A stretch of DNA of 64,000 nt, taken from NCBI RefSeq assembly GCF_029080175.1, contig NZ_JARFJC010000048.1; one strand, written 5' to 3'. This stretch comes from Luteipulveratus flavus (GTDB taxonomy: Bacteria; Actinomycetota; Actinomycetes; Actinomycetales; Dermatophilaceae). Positions 39,670-48,858 of this stretch are shown in pieces. Below the pieces are notes generated by a model that saw nothing but the letters and a program-made list of their open reading frames with translations, ran no database searches and was not told where the DNA came from. Position numbers and translations under genes: made by a program. Within the stretch, counting starts at the first letter, position 1; every line of letters starts with the position of its first letter.

Positions 39670-39921
39670 ATGACCACTGCACTGCTCCAGCTCACCGCCG
39701 ACAGCACCGACCACTGGGACGGCCCGCCCTGGCCCTTCTTCCCGATCTTCCCGATCCTGTGGCTTCTCGTCGTCGGGACGTTCATCTACGTCGTCTCCCG
39801 ACGGTGGGGCGGCGGCCGTCACGACGCCGTCGGGACGGTCCGCGACCTGTACGCCCGCGGCGAGATCAGCGCCGACGAGATGCGGCAGCGGCTGGACACC
39901 CTGAAGGCCAACCGCCGCTGA
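39670..39921 (+). CDS. small membrane protein with SHOCT domain
   Basis: An 83-aa protein with one transmembrane helix (about 25-45, IFPILWLLVVGTFIYVVSRR) and a C-terminal SHOCT-type helix pair (LYARGEISADEMRQRLDTLK). SHOCT modules are short oligomerisation elements of unknown specific role. The 79-nt upstream gap shows GAGTCT near -10 but no ribosome-binding site. It ends 6 nt from the convergent SseB-family gene. Confidence 0.75.
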   Translation: MTTALLQLTADSTDHWDGPPWPFFPIFPILWLLVVGTFIYVVSRRWGGGRHDAVGTVRDLYARGEISADEMRQRLDTLKANRR

Positions 39922-39927
39922 CCAGGC

Positions 39928-40692
39928 TCAGCGCCCGCCCGGGTCGGCGGGTCCGGCGGCCTGCAGCGCGAAGGCCAGGCCGTCGATCCGCGCCCTGACC
40001 TCGCCATCGGTCGCGATCCGCTCCCCCACGCGGGTCGCGACCTCGCGCAGCTCGTCCGGCGACAGGCCGGGGCGGACGCCGAGGACGACGCGCAGGACCC
40101 CCGGGCCGGCGTCGGAGCCGTCCTCGCAACGGACCCCCTCCACGGCGGGGTCGTCGCGGACCGCAGCCGCGACGGCTGAGCGGACGTGCTCGTCCTGGTG
40201 GGCCGGGATCCACGCGCGCTGCTGCGCGAGGGCCCACACCATGCTCGGTCGCAGCACCACCTGGTGCGGTGACCCGACGTCCAGGACGATCACGTCACAG
40301 CGCTCGGAGACCGCCGCCTGGGCCGCACGCGCGCTGGTGACCGGCGAGGGACGGGCGCCCTCGTCCCAGCGCGCCAGCGTCTCCACCCCGGAGAACACCG
40401 GGAGCGCGCGCTGCCCGTCGGGGGCGGTCAGCGTCACCACGGCCATGTCGGTGGACTTCTCCACGGCGAGGTCGCCCGAGTCGTGGATCTCGGTGGGGGC
40501 GGCCACCACCGGGACGAGCAGGCGCGCCTCGGCGACCGCGCGCATCAGCCGCAGCTCGTCGCCCGGGTCCGCCAGCGCGGCGACGAGCCCGGCGTCGGCC
40601 GAGCCGGTGTCGTCGTCGAAGCCCGTTCCGCTGAGGCTGCGGCCGTGCCACTCCTGGCCGGCGGAGTCGGTGCTGTCGGAGGCGTCGGTCAT
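39928..40692 (-). CDS. SseB-family protein
   Basis: A 254-aa protein of the SseB N-terminal domain type: GLVAALADPGDELRLMRAVAEARLLVPVV, then VEKSTDMAVVTLTAPDGQRALPVFSG, and MVWALAQQRAWIPA. The function of this domain in actinobacteria is unknown. It overlaps the priA stop (ATGA) and is the last gene of the histidine operon; SseB proteins occupy this position in other actinobacteria. Confidence 0.85.
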   Translation of the reverse strand: MTDASDSTDSAGQEWHGRSLSGTGFDDDTGSADAGLVAALADPGDELRLMRAVAEARLLVPVVAAPTEIHDSGDLAVEKSTDMAVVTLTAPDGQRALPVFSGVETLARWDEGARPSPVTSARAAQAAVSERCDVIVLDVGSPHQVVLRPSMVWALAQQRAWIPAHQDEHVRSAVAAAVRDDPAVEGVRCEDGSDAGPGVLRVVLGVRPGLSPDELREVATRVGERIATDGEVRARIDGLAFALQAAGPADPGGR

Positions 40693-41423
40693 GACCGGCC
40701 CGCCACGTCGAGCGCCTCGGGCAGCGTGAACGCCCCTCGGTAGAGGGCCGACCCGACGATCGCGCCCTCGACACCCTCGCCGACCAGGCCGCGCAGCGCC
40801 GCCAGGTCCTCGAGCGTGGAGATGCCGCCGGAGGCGACGACCGGGCGGTCGGTGCGCTCACACACCTGCTGCAGGAGCGCGACGTTCGGACCCTGCAGCA
40901 TGCCGTCCTTGGCCACGTCGGTGACGACGTACCGGCTGCAGCCCTCGGAGTCCAGCCGCGCCAGTGTCTCCCACAGGTCGCCGCCCTCGCGGGTCCAGCC
41001 CCGGGCCGCCAGCGTGGTGCCGCGCACGTCGAGCCCGACCGCGACCTGGTCCCCGTACGTCGCGATCGCCTCCCGGGTCCACTCCGGGTCCTCCAGGGCG
41101 GCGGTGCCGAGGTTCACCCGGCGGCAGCCGGTCGCGAGAGCGGCCCGCAACGTCTCCTCGTCCCGGATCCCGCCGGACATCTCCACCTTGATGTCGAGCC
41201 GGCCCACGATGTCGGCGAGCAGGTCGCCGTTGGACCCCCGGCCGAAGGCGGCGTCCAGGTCGACCAGATGGATCCACTCCGCGCCCTGGTCCTGCCAGGC
41301 CTTCGCGGCCTCCCACGGGTCGCCGAACTCGCCGCCGGTGCCGGCGACGCCTTGCACCAGCTGGACGGCACGACCGTCCGCGACATCGACGGCCGGGAGC
41401 AGCTCCAGGCGGGCAGTGGTCAC
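40689..41423 (-). CDS. priA: phosphoribosyl isomerase A (bifunctional HisA/TrpF)
   Basis: A 244-aa (beta-alpha)8 barrel catalysing the HisA Amadori rearrangement. In actinobacteria it also serves tryptophan synthesis. The two half-barrel phosphate motifs are visible: LLPAVDVADGRAVQL with WIHLVDLDAAFGRGSN, and VAVGLDVRGTTLAARGW with VTDVAKDGMLQGPN. DLDAAFGRGSN is typical of PriA. GTG 41423 has AAAGGA at proper spacing; longer frames upstream run into hisH. Confidence 0.93.
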   Translation of the reverse strand: MTTARLELLPAVDVADGRAVQLVQGVAGTGGEFGDPWEAAKAWQDQGAEWIHLVDLDAAFGRGSNGDLLADIVGRLDIKVEMSGGIRDEETLRAALATGCRRVNLGTAALEDPEWTREAIATYGDQVAVGLDVRGTTLAARGWTREGGDLWETLARLDSEGCSRYVVTDVAKDGMLQGPNVALLQQVCERTDRPVVASGGISTLEDLAALRGLVGEGVEGAIVGSALYRGAFTLPEALDVAGRS

Positions 41424-41449
41424 TGAGTGTCCTTTCGTTGCAACAACGT

Positions 41450-42076
41450 TCAGAGTGTCTCGAGCCAGCCGCTGAGCAGCTGGGCCCCGGCGTCGCCGGA
41501 CTTCTCGGGATGGAACTGGGTCGCGCTCACCGGACCGTCCTCGACCGCGGCGACGAACCGGTCGCCGTGCTCGGCCCACGTGGTCAGCGGACGCGCGCCG
41601 TCGCGTACCGGAGCCTCGTGCGCGGCGAAGGAGTGCACGAAGTAGAAGCGCTCACCCCCCAGCCCGCGCAGCAGCCGGGTGCCGGGTGGTGGCTCGACGG
41701 TCGACCAGCCCATGTGCGGCACCACCGGCCCGGTGAGCCGGGTGACCGCTCCCGACCACAGGCCGAGACCGGGATGGGTGCCGACGGCGCTCGTCTCGGT
41801 CGAGTCGACGAACATCGCCTGCATGCCGACGCACACGCCGAGGACGGGGGCGCCGGCGACCACCCGCTCGCGGATCAGGGTGTCACCGCCGACGCCGACC
41901 AGACCCTGTACACACGCGTGGAAGTTGCCGACCCCGGGGACGTACAGGCCGTCGGCGCGCCGGACCGCCCGCGGGTCGGCCGTCAGCTCGACGTCGGCGC
42001 CGACCCGTTCGAGCATGCGCACGACCGATCTGACGTTGCCGCTGCCGTAGTCCAGGACGACGACGCGTCGGCTCAC
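41450..42076 (-). CDS. hisH: imidazole glycerol phosphate synthase, glutaminase subunit
   Basis: A class I glutamine amidotransferase of 208 aa that supplies ammonia to HisF. The oxyanion strand is VPGVGNF, the nucleophilic Cys sits in LGVCVGMQAMF, and His/Glu are in SATQFHPEKSG. GTG 42076 overlaps the stop of the preceding gene (GTGA). hisF is not in this window; in many actinobacteria it lies a little further from priA. Confidence 0.95.
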   Translation of the reverse strand: MSRRVVVLDYGSGNVRSVVRMLERVGADVELTADPRAVRRADGLYVPGVGNFHACVQGLVGVGGDTLIRERVVAGAPVLGVCVGMQAMFVDSTETSAVGTHPGLGLWSGAVTRLTGPVVPHMGWSTVEPPPGTRLLRGLGGERFYFVHSFAAHEAPVRDGARPLTTWAEHGDRFVAAVEDGPVSATQFHPEKSGDAGAQLLSGWLETL

Positions 42077-42699
42077 GAGAGGTCCTCCTGCTCCGCGCGG
42101 ATGGCGCGGTCCTCGCCGACGACCCGCTCGAACCGGGCCACGTCCCGCTCCCCCGGTGTCACCAGCGTGGCGTCGGGCTGGGTCGGGACACCCGAACCCG
42201 ACAGCATCCGGCCGGCGGGCAGCGCGAGCGCGTCGATGAGATCGCGCAGCAGGTCCAGCGACTCGCCCTCGGTCGAGCGGAGCAGCGACCGCAGGGTCTG
42301 GGTCTCCTCGGGCGCGACGCCAACCACGTCCAGCAGGTCGCTGGAGCGCAGCGGCGACAGACCGTGGACGCGCTGCGCGCCGTGGCCCGGCTCCCACACC
42401 AGCCAGCGCGGGATGGTCCGCCAGCCGCGCCGCTGCACGACGACGACCGCGCGCCCGTCGATCGAGAAGAACCCCACCGACCCGCGGAAGCCGTGCGGCA
42501 CCGGGCGGTTGGCGAGCATCGTCAGCCCGTCGTCGTACGGTGCCTTCGCAGCGGACTCACCGGCCGCGACGACGGCCGTCCAGCCGCCGACGGGGAGCAC
42601 GTACGCGGGTACGGTCCCACGTGCCACCCAGCTGCCGACCCTGCGCGGCTCGCCCTGCAGCAGCAGCAGGCCCGGGAGGGTCGACGCGGTCGCGGTCAT
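42073..42699 (-). CDS. conserved hypothetical protein in the his operon
   Basis: A 208-aa soluble protein between hisB and hisH. It shows no known catalytic motif. Features are LLLLQGEPRRVGSWVARGTVPAY, GFFSIDGRAVVVVQRRGW, PRWLVWEPGHGAQRV and a helical C-terminus with LLRDLIDALALPAGRML. An uncharacterised frame at this place is usual in actinobacterial his operons. ATG 42699 lies 2 nt inside the hisB end region, so coupling is likely. The function is unknown. Confidence 0.8.
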   Translation of the reverse strand: MTATASTLPGLLLLQGEPRRVGSWVARGTVPAYVLPVGGWTAVVAAGESAAKAPYDDGLTMLANRPVPHGFRGSVGFFSIDGRAVVVVQRRGWRTIPRWLVWEPGHGAQRVHGLSPLRSSDLLDVVGVAPEETQTLRSLLRSTEGESLDLLRDLIDALALPAGRMLSGSGVPTQPDATLVTPGERDVARFERVVGEDRAIRAEQEDLS

Positions 42700-42700
42700 C

Positions 42701-43300
42701 TCAGAGCGCCCCCTTGGCACTCGGGATGCCCTTGACCCGGGGATCGAGCGCGACGGCCGCCCGCAGCGCCCGGGCCAGCGCCTTGAACTGCGCCTCGACG
42801 ATGTGGTGCGGGTCGCGCCCGGAGAGGACGCGGATGTGCAGCGCGATCGCCGCGTGGTGGGCGAAGGACTCCATCACGTGCTGGGTGAGCGAGCCGGTGT
42901 ACGTCCCGCCGATGATCGCGTACACCTGGCCCTCGGGCTCGCCGGTGTGGACGCAGTACGGCCGGCCGGCGACGTCGACGACGGCGTGCACGAGGGCCTC
43001 GTCCAGCGGGACCGTCGCGTCCCCGAAACGGGCGATGCCGCTCTTGTCGCCGAGCGCCTCGCGGACCGCCTGGCCGAGCACGATCGCGGTGTCCTCGACG
43101 GTGTGGTGGGCATCGACGTCCAGGTCGCCGCTCGCCTCGACGCGCAGGTCGATCAGGCTGTGCTTGGCCAGGCTTTCCAGCATGTGGTCGTAGAACCGTA
43201 CGCCGGTGCTGACCTCCGCCGTCCCCGAGCCATCGAGGTCGAGCCACAGGTCGACCGAGCTCTCCTTGGTCGTGCGCGTGATCTGCGCCGTCCGGCTCAT
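42701..43300 (-). CDS. hisB: imidazoleglycerol-phosphate dehydratase
   Basis: A 199-aa manganese enzyme. The repeated metal motifs are DAHHTVEDTAIVLGQA (near 63) and DPHHIVEAQFKALARAL (near 162), and FYDHMLESLAKHS is also present. Monofunctional: no histidinol-phosphatase domain. ATG overlaps the hisC stop. Confidence 0.96.
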   Translation of the reverse strand: MSRTAQITRTTKESSVDLWLDLDGSGTAEVSTGVRFYDHMLESLAKHSLIDLRVEASGDLDVDAHHTVEDTAIVLGQAVREALGDKSGIARFGDATVPLDEALVHAVVDVAGRPYCVHTGEPEGQVYAIIGGTYTGSLTQHVMESFAHHAAIALHIRVLSGRDPHHIVEAQFKALARALRAAVALDPRVKGIPSAKGAL

Positions 43301-44430
43301 CGGACCTGCTCCTCTCGGTCCCTGCCGCCGACGCTCGCCAGCGCGGCGAGCACGGCGTCGGTCTCCTGCGGCGTCCCGGCCGTGATCCGCAGGTGGTGCG
43401 GGATCCCGACGTCACGGACGAGGACACCTTCCTCCAGCAGAGCCTGCCAGGTCCGGGGGGCGTCCACGAACCCACCGACGAGAACGAAGTTCGCGTCGCT
43501 CGGGACGGGTCGCAGCCCGAGCGCCAGGGCGCCGTCGACCAGACGGTCCCGCTCGGTCTTGATCGCCTCGACCATGCCGAGCATCAGGTCGGCGTGCTCG
43601 AGCGCCGCGAGCGCCACCGCCTGGGTCACCGCGGACAGGTGGTACGGCAGCCGGACCAGCCGGAGCAGCTCGGTGAGCTGCGCGTCGGCGGCGAGATAAC
43701 CCAGCCGCACGCCCGCGAACGCGAACGCCTTGCTCATCGTGCGGGTGACGACGAGGCGGTCGCGTCCGGCCAGCAGTGTCGTCGCGCTCGGCGTGCCGGG
43801 GCGGGCGAACTCGGCGTACGCCTCGTCCACCACGACCACCGCGTGCGGGGCCGCGTCGTACACCGCCGCGACGACGTCGAGGGACAACGCGGTGCCGGTC
43901 GGGTTGTTCGGCGAGGTGAGGAAGACGAGGTTCGGGTCGGTGGTGCGGGCCTGCTCGACCGCGCGGTCGACGTCGAGGTCGAAGAGCCCGTCGGCACTCC
44001 CCCGCAGCCCGTCGACCCACTCCGTCCCGAGCGAGCGGGTGATGATCGGGTGCATGGAGTACGACGGCGTGAAGCCCAGCGCCGTCCGCCCCGGCCCTCC
44101 GAACGCCTGCACCAGGTGGGAGAGCACCTCGTTGCTGCCGTTGCCGGCCCACAGCTGGTCCGCGCTCAGCACCGGCCCGGTCGTCCGGGTGAGGTAGGCG
44201 GCCAGCTCCGTCCGCAGCCGGGTGAACTCGCGGTCGGGGTAGCGGTTCAGGTTCGCCGCGACCTCGCCGACGCGCTCGACGATCGTCTGCACGACCGCGT
44301 CCGGCACCGGGTAGGAGGACTCGTTGGTGTTGAGGGCGACGGGTACGTCCAGCTGCGGCGCGCCGTACGGAGTCCGGCCCTGCAGGTCGGGACGCAGCAG
44401 CGCCCGCACCCCGGTGACCGGCTCACTCAT
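43297..44430 (-). CDS. hisC: histidinol-phosphate aminotransferase
   Basis: A 377-aa PLP class I/II aminotransferase. The N-terminal substrate loop is ALNTNESSYPVPDAVV, followed by WAGNGSNEVLSHLVQAFGG and FLTSPNNPTG. The Schiff-base lysine is in TRTMSKAFAFAGVRLGY. The start at 44430 overlaps hisD by 8 nt. Confidence 0.95.
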   Translation of the reverse strand: MSEPVTGVRALLRPDLQGRTPYGAPQLDVPVALNTNESSYPVPDAVVQTIVERVGEVAANLNRYPDREFTRLRTELAAYLTRTTGPVLSADQLWAGNGSNEVLSHLVQAFGGPGRTALGFTPSYSMHPIITRSLGTEWVDGLRGSADGLFDLDVDRAVEQARTTDPNLVFLTSPNNPTGTALSLDVVAAVYDAAPHAVVVVDEAYAEFARPGTPSATTLLAGRDRLVVTRTMSKAFAFAGVRLGYLAADAQLTELLRLVRLPYHLSAVTQAVALAALEHADLMLGMVEAIKTERDRLVDGALALGLRPVPSDANFVLVGGFVDAPRTWQALLEEGVLVRDVGIPHHLRITAGTPQETDAVLAALASVGGRDREEQVR

Positions 44431-45769
44431 CGGACTCGAAGCGCGCCGTGACCGCCTCGCCGTGCGCCGGCAGGTCCTCCGCCTGCGCGAGGGTCGTCAC
44501 GACACCGGCCACCTCGCGCAGCGCGTCCTGGGTGTAGTCGACGACGTGGATGCCGCGCAGGAACGACTGCACCGACAGACCCGAGCTGTGGCAGGCGCAG
44601 CCGCCGGTCGGCAGGACGTGGTTGGAGCCCGCGGCGTAGTCGCCCAGGCTGACCGGGGCGTACGCGCCGACGAAGATCGCGCCCGCGTTGCGGATCCGGG
44701 CGGCGACCGCCGCGGCGTCGCGGGTCTGGATCTCCAGGTGCTCGGCCGCGTACGCGTCCACGACCCGCACACCAGCCTCGACGTCGTCGACCAGGACGAT
44801 GCCGGACTGCTCACCTGTCAACGAGATGCGGATGCGCTCGGCGTGCTTGGTCCGGGCCACCCGGCGCTCCAGGGCCGCCTCCACGGCGGTGGCGAGCTCC
44901 TCGCTGTCGGTGACGAGCACCGCGGCCGCGAGGGTGTCGTGCTCCGCCTGGCTGATGAGGTCGGCCGCCACGTGCTCGGCGTCCGCGGTCTCGTCGGCGA
45001 GGATCGCGATCTCGGTCGGGCCCGCCTCGGAGTCGATGCCGATCAGACCCTTGAGCAGCCGCTTGGCCGCCACGACGTAGATGTTGCCCGGACCGGTGAC
45101 GAGGCTGACCGGCTCGCACACGGTCGTGCCGTCGTCCTCGCGGGCGCCGTAGGCGAACATCGCGATCGCCTGAGCACCGCCGACCGCGTAGACCTCGTCC
45201 ACGCCCAGCAGCGCGCACGCGGCCAGGATGGTCGGGTCGGGGTAGCCGGCGAACGCCCCGGTGTTGGAGCGCTGCGGCGGGCTCGCCACCGCGAGCGAGG
45301 TGACGCCGGCCGCCTGCGCGGGCACGACGTTCATGACCACGCTGCTGGCGAGGACGGCGACGCCGCCGGGGACGTACAGGCCGACCCGGTCGACCGGCAC
45401 CCACCGCTCGGTGACGGTGCCGCCCGGCGCGACGTGGGTCGTGGTGTCGGTGCGTCGCTGGTCGTCGTGGACGAGCCGCGCCCGCCGGATCGCCTCGGTG
45501 AGCGCCGCCCGGATGTCGGGGTCGAGCTGCTCCAGCGCGGCGGCCAGCACCTCGCCCGGGACGCGCAACGACTGCGGCCGGACCTGGTCGAACCGCTCGG
45601 ACAGCTCGCGCAGCGCCTCGGCGCCGTGATGCCGTACCTGCTCGCAGATCGGTCGAACGACGTCGAGGGCTGCCTCGACGTCGAAGGCCGCCCGGGGCAA
45701 CGTGTCGCGCAGGCCGCGCGCGTCGAGGGACGCGAGCGCAGGACCGCGCAGGTCGGTACGTGTGATCAC
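44423..45769 (-). CDS. hisD: histidinol dehydrogenase
   Basis: Two-step NAD-dependent oxidation of histidinol to histidine. 448 aa. Conserved blocks: VDRVGLYVPGGVAVLASSVVM, YAVGGAQAIAMFAYG, GPGNIYVVAAKRLLKG, GIDSEAGPTEIAILADETA, NAGAIFVGAYAPVSLGDYAAGSNHVLPTGG. GTG 45769 is chosen because TAGAAT lies 7 nt upstream; frames extending to 45925 are non-homologous. First gene of hisDCB-x-hisH-priA-sseB. Confidence 0.96.
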   Translation of the reverse strand: MITRTDLRGPALASLDARGLRDTLPRAAFDVEAALDVVRPICEQVRHHGAEALRELSERFDQVRPQSLRVPGEVLAAALEQLDPDIRAALTEAIRRARLVHDDQRRTDTTTHVAPGGTVTERWVPVDRVGLYVPGGVAVLASSVVMNVVPAQAAGVTSLAVASPPQRSNTGAFAGYPDPTILAACALLGVDEVYAVGGAQAIAMFAYGAREDDGTTVCEPVSLVTGPGNIYVVAAKRLLKGLIGIDSEAGPTEIAILADETADAEHVAADLISQAEHDTLAAAVLVTDSEELATAVEAALERRVARTKHAERIRISLTGEQSGIVLVDDVEAGVRVVDAYAAEHLEIQTRDAAAVAARIRNAGAIFVGAYAPVSLGDYAAGSNHVLPTGGCACHSSGLSVQSFLRGIHVVDYTQDALREVAGVVTTLAQAEDLPAHGEAVTARFESDE

Positions 45770-45776
45770 CTGATCG

Positions 45777-45782
45777 ATTCTA
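45777..45782 (-). promoter_or_regulatory. -10 element of leaderless his operon
   Basis: TAGAAT on the minus strand ends 7 nt before the hisD GTG. Gap 45770-45873 also holds a GC-rich stem CCGGGCCGC/GCGGCCCGG whose right arm lies at the glnE 3' end. Confidence 0.6.
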
Positions 45783-45873
45783 CGAACCGCCCGACACGCC
45801 CTGCGGGGCCATCTCAGCCGTCGGGTCTCTCGGACGCTCGCCGGGCCGCGGCAGGCCGACGACCTCGGCGGTC

Positions 45874-48858
45874 TCAGCGGCCCGGACGGGCGCCGTTCTC
45901 GGAGGGTGGGGTGCCGTAGAAGCACTCGTCGACCACGGCGCGGGCACGCCGCGCGCAGCGGCGGTAGTCGTCGTGCAGCGCCGGGCCCGACCCGGTGGGC
46001 ATGCCCAGGATGCGGCCGATCCCGTCACCGTCGCGCAGGTCGCTGGGCAGCGCGTCGACCGGGCGCCCCCGCCACAGCACCGACGCGTTACGCAGCCGGG
46101 TCGCCAGGGTCCACGCCTCGCGCAACGCCTCGGCCTGCTCGTGACCGAGCAGACCCGCGTCCGCCGCCCGCTGCAGGGGCGTCATCGTCCCCGGGTGCCG
46201 CAGTCCCGGAACCTGGCCGGCGTGCTCCAGCTGGAGCAGCTGGACGGTCCACTCGACGTCGGCGAGTCCGCCGTGGCCGAGCTTGAAGTGCGTCTTGCGG
46301 TCACCGCCGCGCGGGATGCGCTCGGCCTCCATCCGGGCCTTGAGCGTGCGGATCTGCCGCACCGCCCGGACGCTCAGACCGTCCGCCGGCCAGCGCAGCG
46401 GATCGATCAGCTCGGCGAACGCGCGTCCCAGCTCCCGGTCGCCGGCCACCGGCGTCGCGCGCAGCAGCGCCTGCGCCTCCCAGCCTTCCGACCACCGGTC
46501 GTAGTACGCCCGGTAGGAGTCGAGGCTGCGCACCAGCGGGCCCGCCTTGCCCTCGGGCCGCAGGTCCGCATCGACCGTCAGCGCGGGGTCCGGGCCGCTG
46601 AGCTGGACCAGGCGCCGGAGCTCGGTGACGACGGCGAGGGCCTGCTCCTGGGCGCGCTGGTCGTCGGCACCCTCGTGCGGCCGATGGACGAACATCACGT
46701 CGGCGTCGCTGCTGTAGCCCATCTCACGGCCGCCGAACCGGCCCATCCCGATCACGGCCAGGCTCGTCACCAGCTCGCCGTGCTCCGCCTCGACCCTGCG
46801 GACCGCCACGTCGAGAACCGCCTGCACCGTCGCGGCCATGACGTCCGTCAGCGCGACCTCGACCTGGTCGAGGTCCAGCAGGCCGAGCAGGTCGGCGATC
46901 GAGATCCGCAGCAGCTCGGTCCGGCGGACCGCGCGCGCTGCGAGCGCCGCCTGGTCCGCGTCGCGGTGCCTGCGGGCCGCCGCGCCCATCGTGCGGGTGA
47001 GTGCGTCCAGGGTCCGCGGCGTCATGGCGTCCGGGTCGTCCAGCATCGCGACCGCCGACGGGGAGCGTTCGAGCATCGCCGCGGCGTACCTGCTGCTCGC
47101 CAGGATCTTGGCCAGCTGCTGCGCCGAGGACCCCTCACGCAGCTGCTTGAGGTACCAGGGGCTCGTGCCGAGCTCGTCGCTGATGCGGCGGAAGGCCAGC
47201 AGCCCGGCGTCCGGGTCCGCCTCGTTCGCGAACCACTGCAGCATCACCGGCAGCAGGGTCCGCTGCATGACGGCGCGGCGGCTGACACCGGACGAGAGCG
47301 CCTCGATGTGCCGGATCGCCCCGGCGGGATCACGAAAACCGAGTGCTGCCAGTCGTTCTCGCGCGTCCGCGGGGCTCAGCGTCGCGTCGTCGTCGCTCAG
47401 CCGAGCGACCGCCGACAGGAGCGGTCGGTAGAAGAGCCGCTCGTGCAGGCGGCGCACCTCTCGCGCCTTCCCGCGCCACATCTTCGTGATCGTCTCGCCC
47501 GGGTCGGAGAACTCACCGACGCTGCGACCGAGGCGGCGCAGGTCCGCCTCGCTGGTGGGCATCAGGTGGGTACGCCGCATCCGGGACAGCTGGATGCGGT
47601 GCTCCAGGACGCGCAGGAAGCGGTAGGCGACGTCCAGCTCGTGGGCGTCCGAGCGACCGACGTACCCCCGGCGCGAGAGCGCGTCGAGCGCGGCGAGGGT
47701 GCTGCGCTGCCGGATCCGGTCGTCGGCTCGGCCGTGCACCAGCTGCAGCAGCTGGACGCTGAACTCGATGTCGCGCAGGCCACCCGGGCCCAGCTTCAGC
47801 TGACGCGCTGCCTCCGCGGGCGGGACGTTGTCCTCGACGCGCCGCCGCATCGCCTGGACGTCCTCGACGAAGTTCTCCCGGGTGCTCGCCTGCCACACCA
47901 TCGGCGTCATCGCCTCGAGGTACGCAGCGCCCACCTCGGCGTCACCGGCGATGGGTCGGGCCTTCAGCAGCGCCTGGAACTCCCAGGTCTTGGCCCACCG
48001 CTCGTAGTACGCGCGGTGGCTCTCCACGGTCCGGACCAGCGGGCCGTTCTTGCCCTCGGGGCGCAGGTTCGCATCGACCTGCCACAGGTTGCCCTCACCG
48101 GTGGAGGCGGAGCAGGCGCGCATCGCGGACGTGGCCAGCGCGGTCGCGACCGCGATCGCCTCGTCCTCCTCGACACCGTCCGCCGGCTCGGCGACGAAGA
48201 CCACGTCCACGTCGGAGAGGTAGTTCAGCTCCAGCCCGCCGGTCTTGCCCATGCCGATGACCGAGAGCCGGCACCGCTGCGGGGCGTCGTGCTCCTCGCG
48301 CGCGATCAGCAGCGCCGCCTCCAGCGCGGCGCCCGCCAGGTCGGCCAGCGCCTCGCCGGTCGCGGGCATCTCGTCGTACGGATCGCTGGTGAGGTCGATC
48401 GCCGCGATCTGCAGCAGCTGGCGTCGGTAGGCGATCCGCAGCGCGTCGTACGCCGTCAGCTCGCCACGGTCGGTGACCTCACCGCACAGCAGCCGCGCCA
48501 GCTGGACGGCGTCGCGTCGTTCGGCGTCGATGACGTCCCGCCACTGCTCCGGGTGCCGCACCAGGTGGTCGGTGAGCGCCGAGGACGCCCCGAGGACGGC
48601 CAGCAGGCGGTGGCGAGGCTGATCCGCGCTGCTCAGCAGCGCGTCCAGATCGGCTCGCTGGCCGTCGGCCAGCGCCTCCCGCACGCGCAGGAGGCCGAGC
48701 AGAGCGCCGTCCGGGTCGGCGGTGCGGCCCAGCGCGGTGACCAGGCCGGCCTGGTCGGTCGACCCGAGCTCGTCCAGCATGCCCGCCGCCCGAGTGTGGT
48801 CGGCGAACCCGGCCCGGACCAGGGCGCCCGGCCGGCTGACGGGTCGCTCCGGACTCAC
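45874..48858 (-). CDS. glnE: bifunctional glutamine synthetase adenylyltransferase/adenylyl-removing enzyme
   Basis: A 994-aa enzyme that controls type I-beta glutamine synthetase by AMP transfer and removal. Two nucleotidyltransferase domains are present: GMGKTGGLELNYLSDVDVVFV near 225 (removing half) and GMGRFGGREMGYSSDADVMFVH near 715 (transfer half). Both have the GS...DxD catalytic pattern. The GTG at 48858 overlaps the glnA2 stop (GTGA). The adjacent GlnA lacks the adenylylation tyrosine motif, so the target GS gene must lie elsewhere. Confidence 0.95.
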   Translation of the reverse strand: MSPERPVSRPGALVRAGFADHTRAAGMLDELGSTDQAGLVTALGRTADPDGALLGLLRVREALADGQRADLDALLSSADQPRHRLLAVLGASSALTDHLVRHPEQWRDVIDAERRDAVQLARLLCGEVTDRGELTAYDALRIAYRRQLLQIAAIDLTSDPYDEMPATGEALADLAGAALEAALLIAREEHDAPQRCRLSVIGMGKTGGLELNYLSDVDVVFVAEPADGVEEDEAIAVATALATSAMRACSASTGEGNLWQVDANLRPEGKNGPLVRTVESHRAYYERWAKTWEFQALLKARPIAGDAEVGAAYLEAMTPMVWQASTRENFVEDVQAMRRRVEDNVPPAEAARQLKLGPGGLRDIEFSVQLLQLVHGRADDRIRQRSTLAALDALSRRGYVGRSDAHELDVAYRFLRVLEHRIQLSRMRRTHLMPTSEADLRRLGRSVGEFSDPGETITKMWRGKAREVRRLHERLFYRPLLSAVARLSDDDATLSPADARERLAALGFRDPAGAIRHIEALSSGVSRRAVMQRTLLPVMLQWFANEADPDAGLLAFRRISDELGTSPWYLKQLREGSSAQQLAKILASSRYAAAMLERSPSAVAMLDDPDAMTPRTLDALTRTMGAAARRHRDADQAALAARAVRRTELLRISIADLLGLLDLDQVEVALTDVMAATVQAVLDVAVRRVEAEHGELVTSLAVIGMGRFGGREMGYSSDADVMFVHRPHEGADDQRAQEQALAVVTELRRLVQLSGPDPALTVDADLRPEGKAGPLVRSLDSYRAYYDRWSEGWEAQALLRATPVAGDRELGRAFAELIDPLRWPADGLSVRAVRQIRTLKARMEAERIPRGGDRKTHFKLGHGGLADVEWTVQLLQLEHAGQVPGLRHPGTMTPLQRAADAGLLGHEQAEALREAWTLATRLRNASVLWRGRPVDALPSDLRDGDGIGRILGMPTGSGPALHDDYRRCARRARAVVDECFYGTPPSENGARPGR

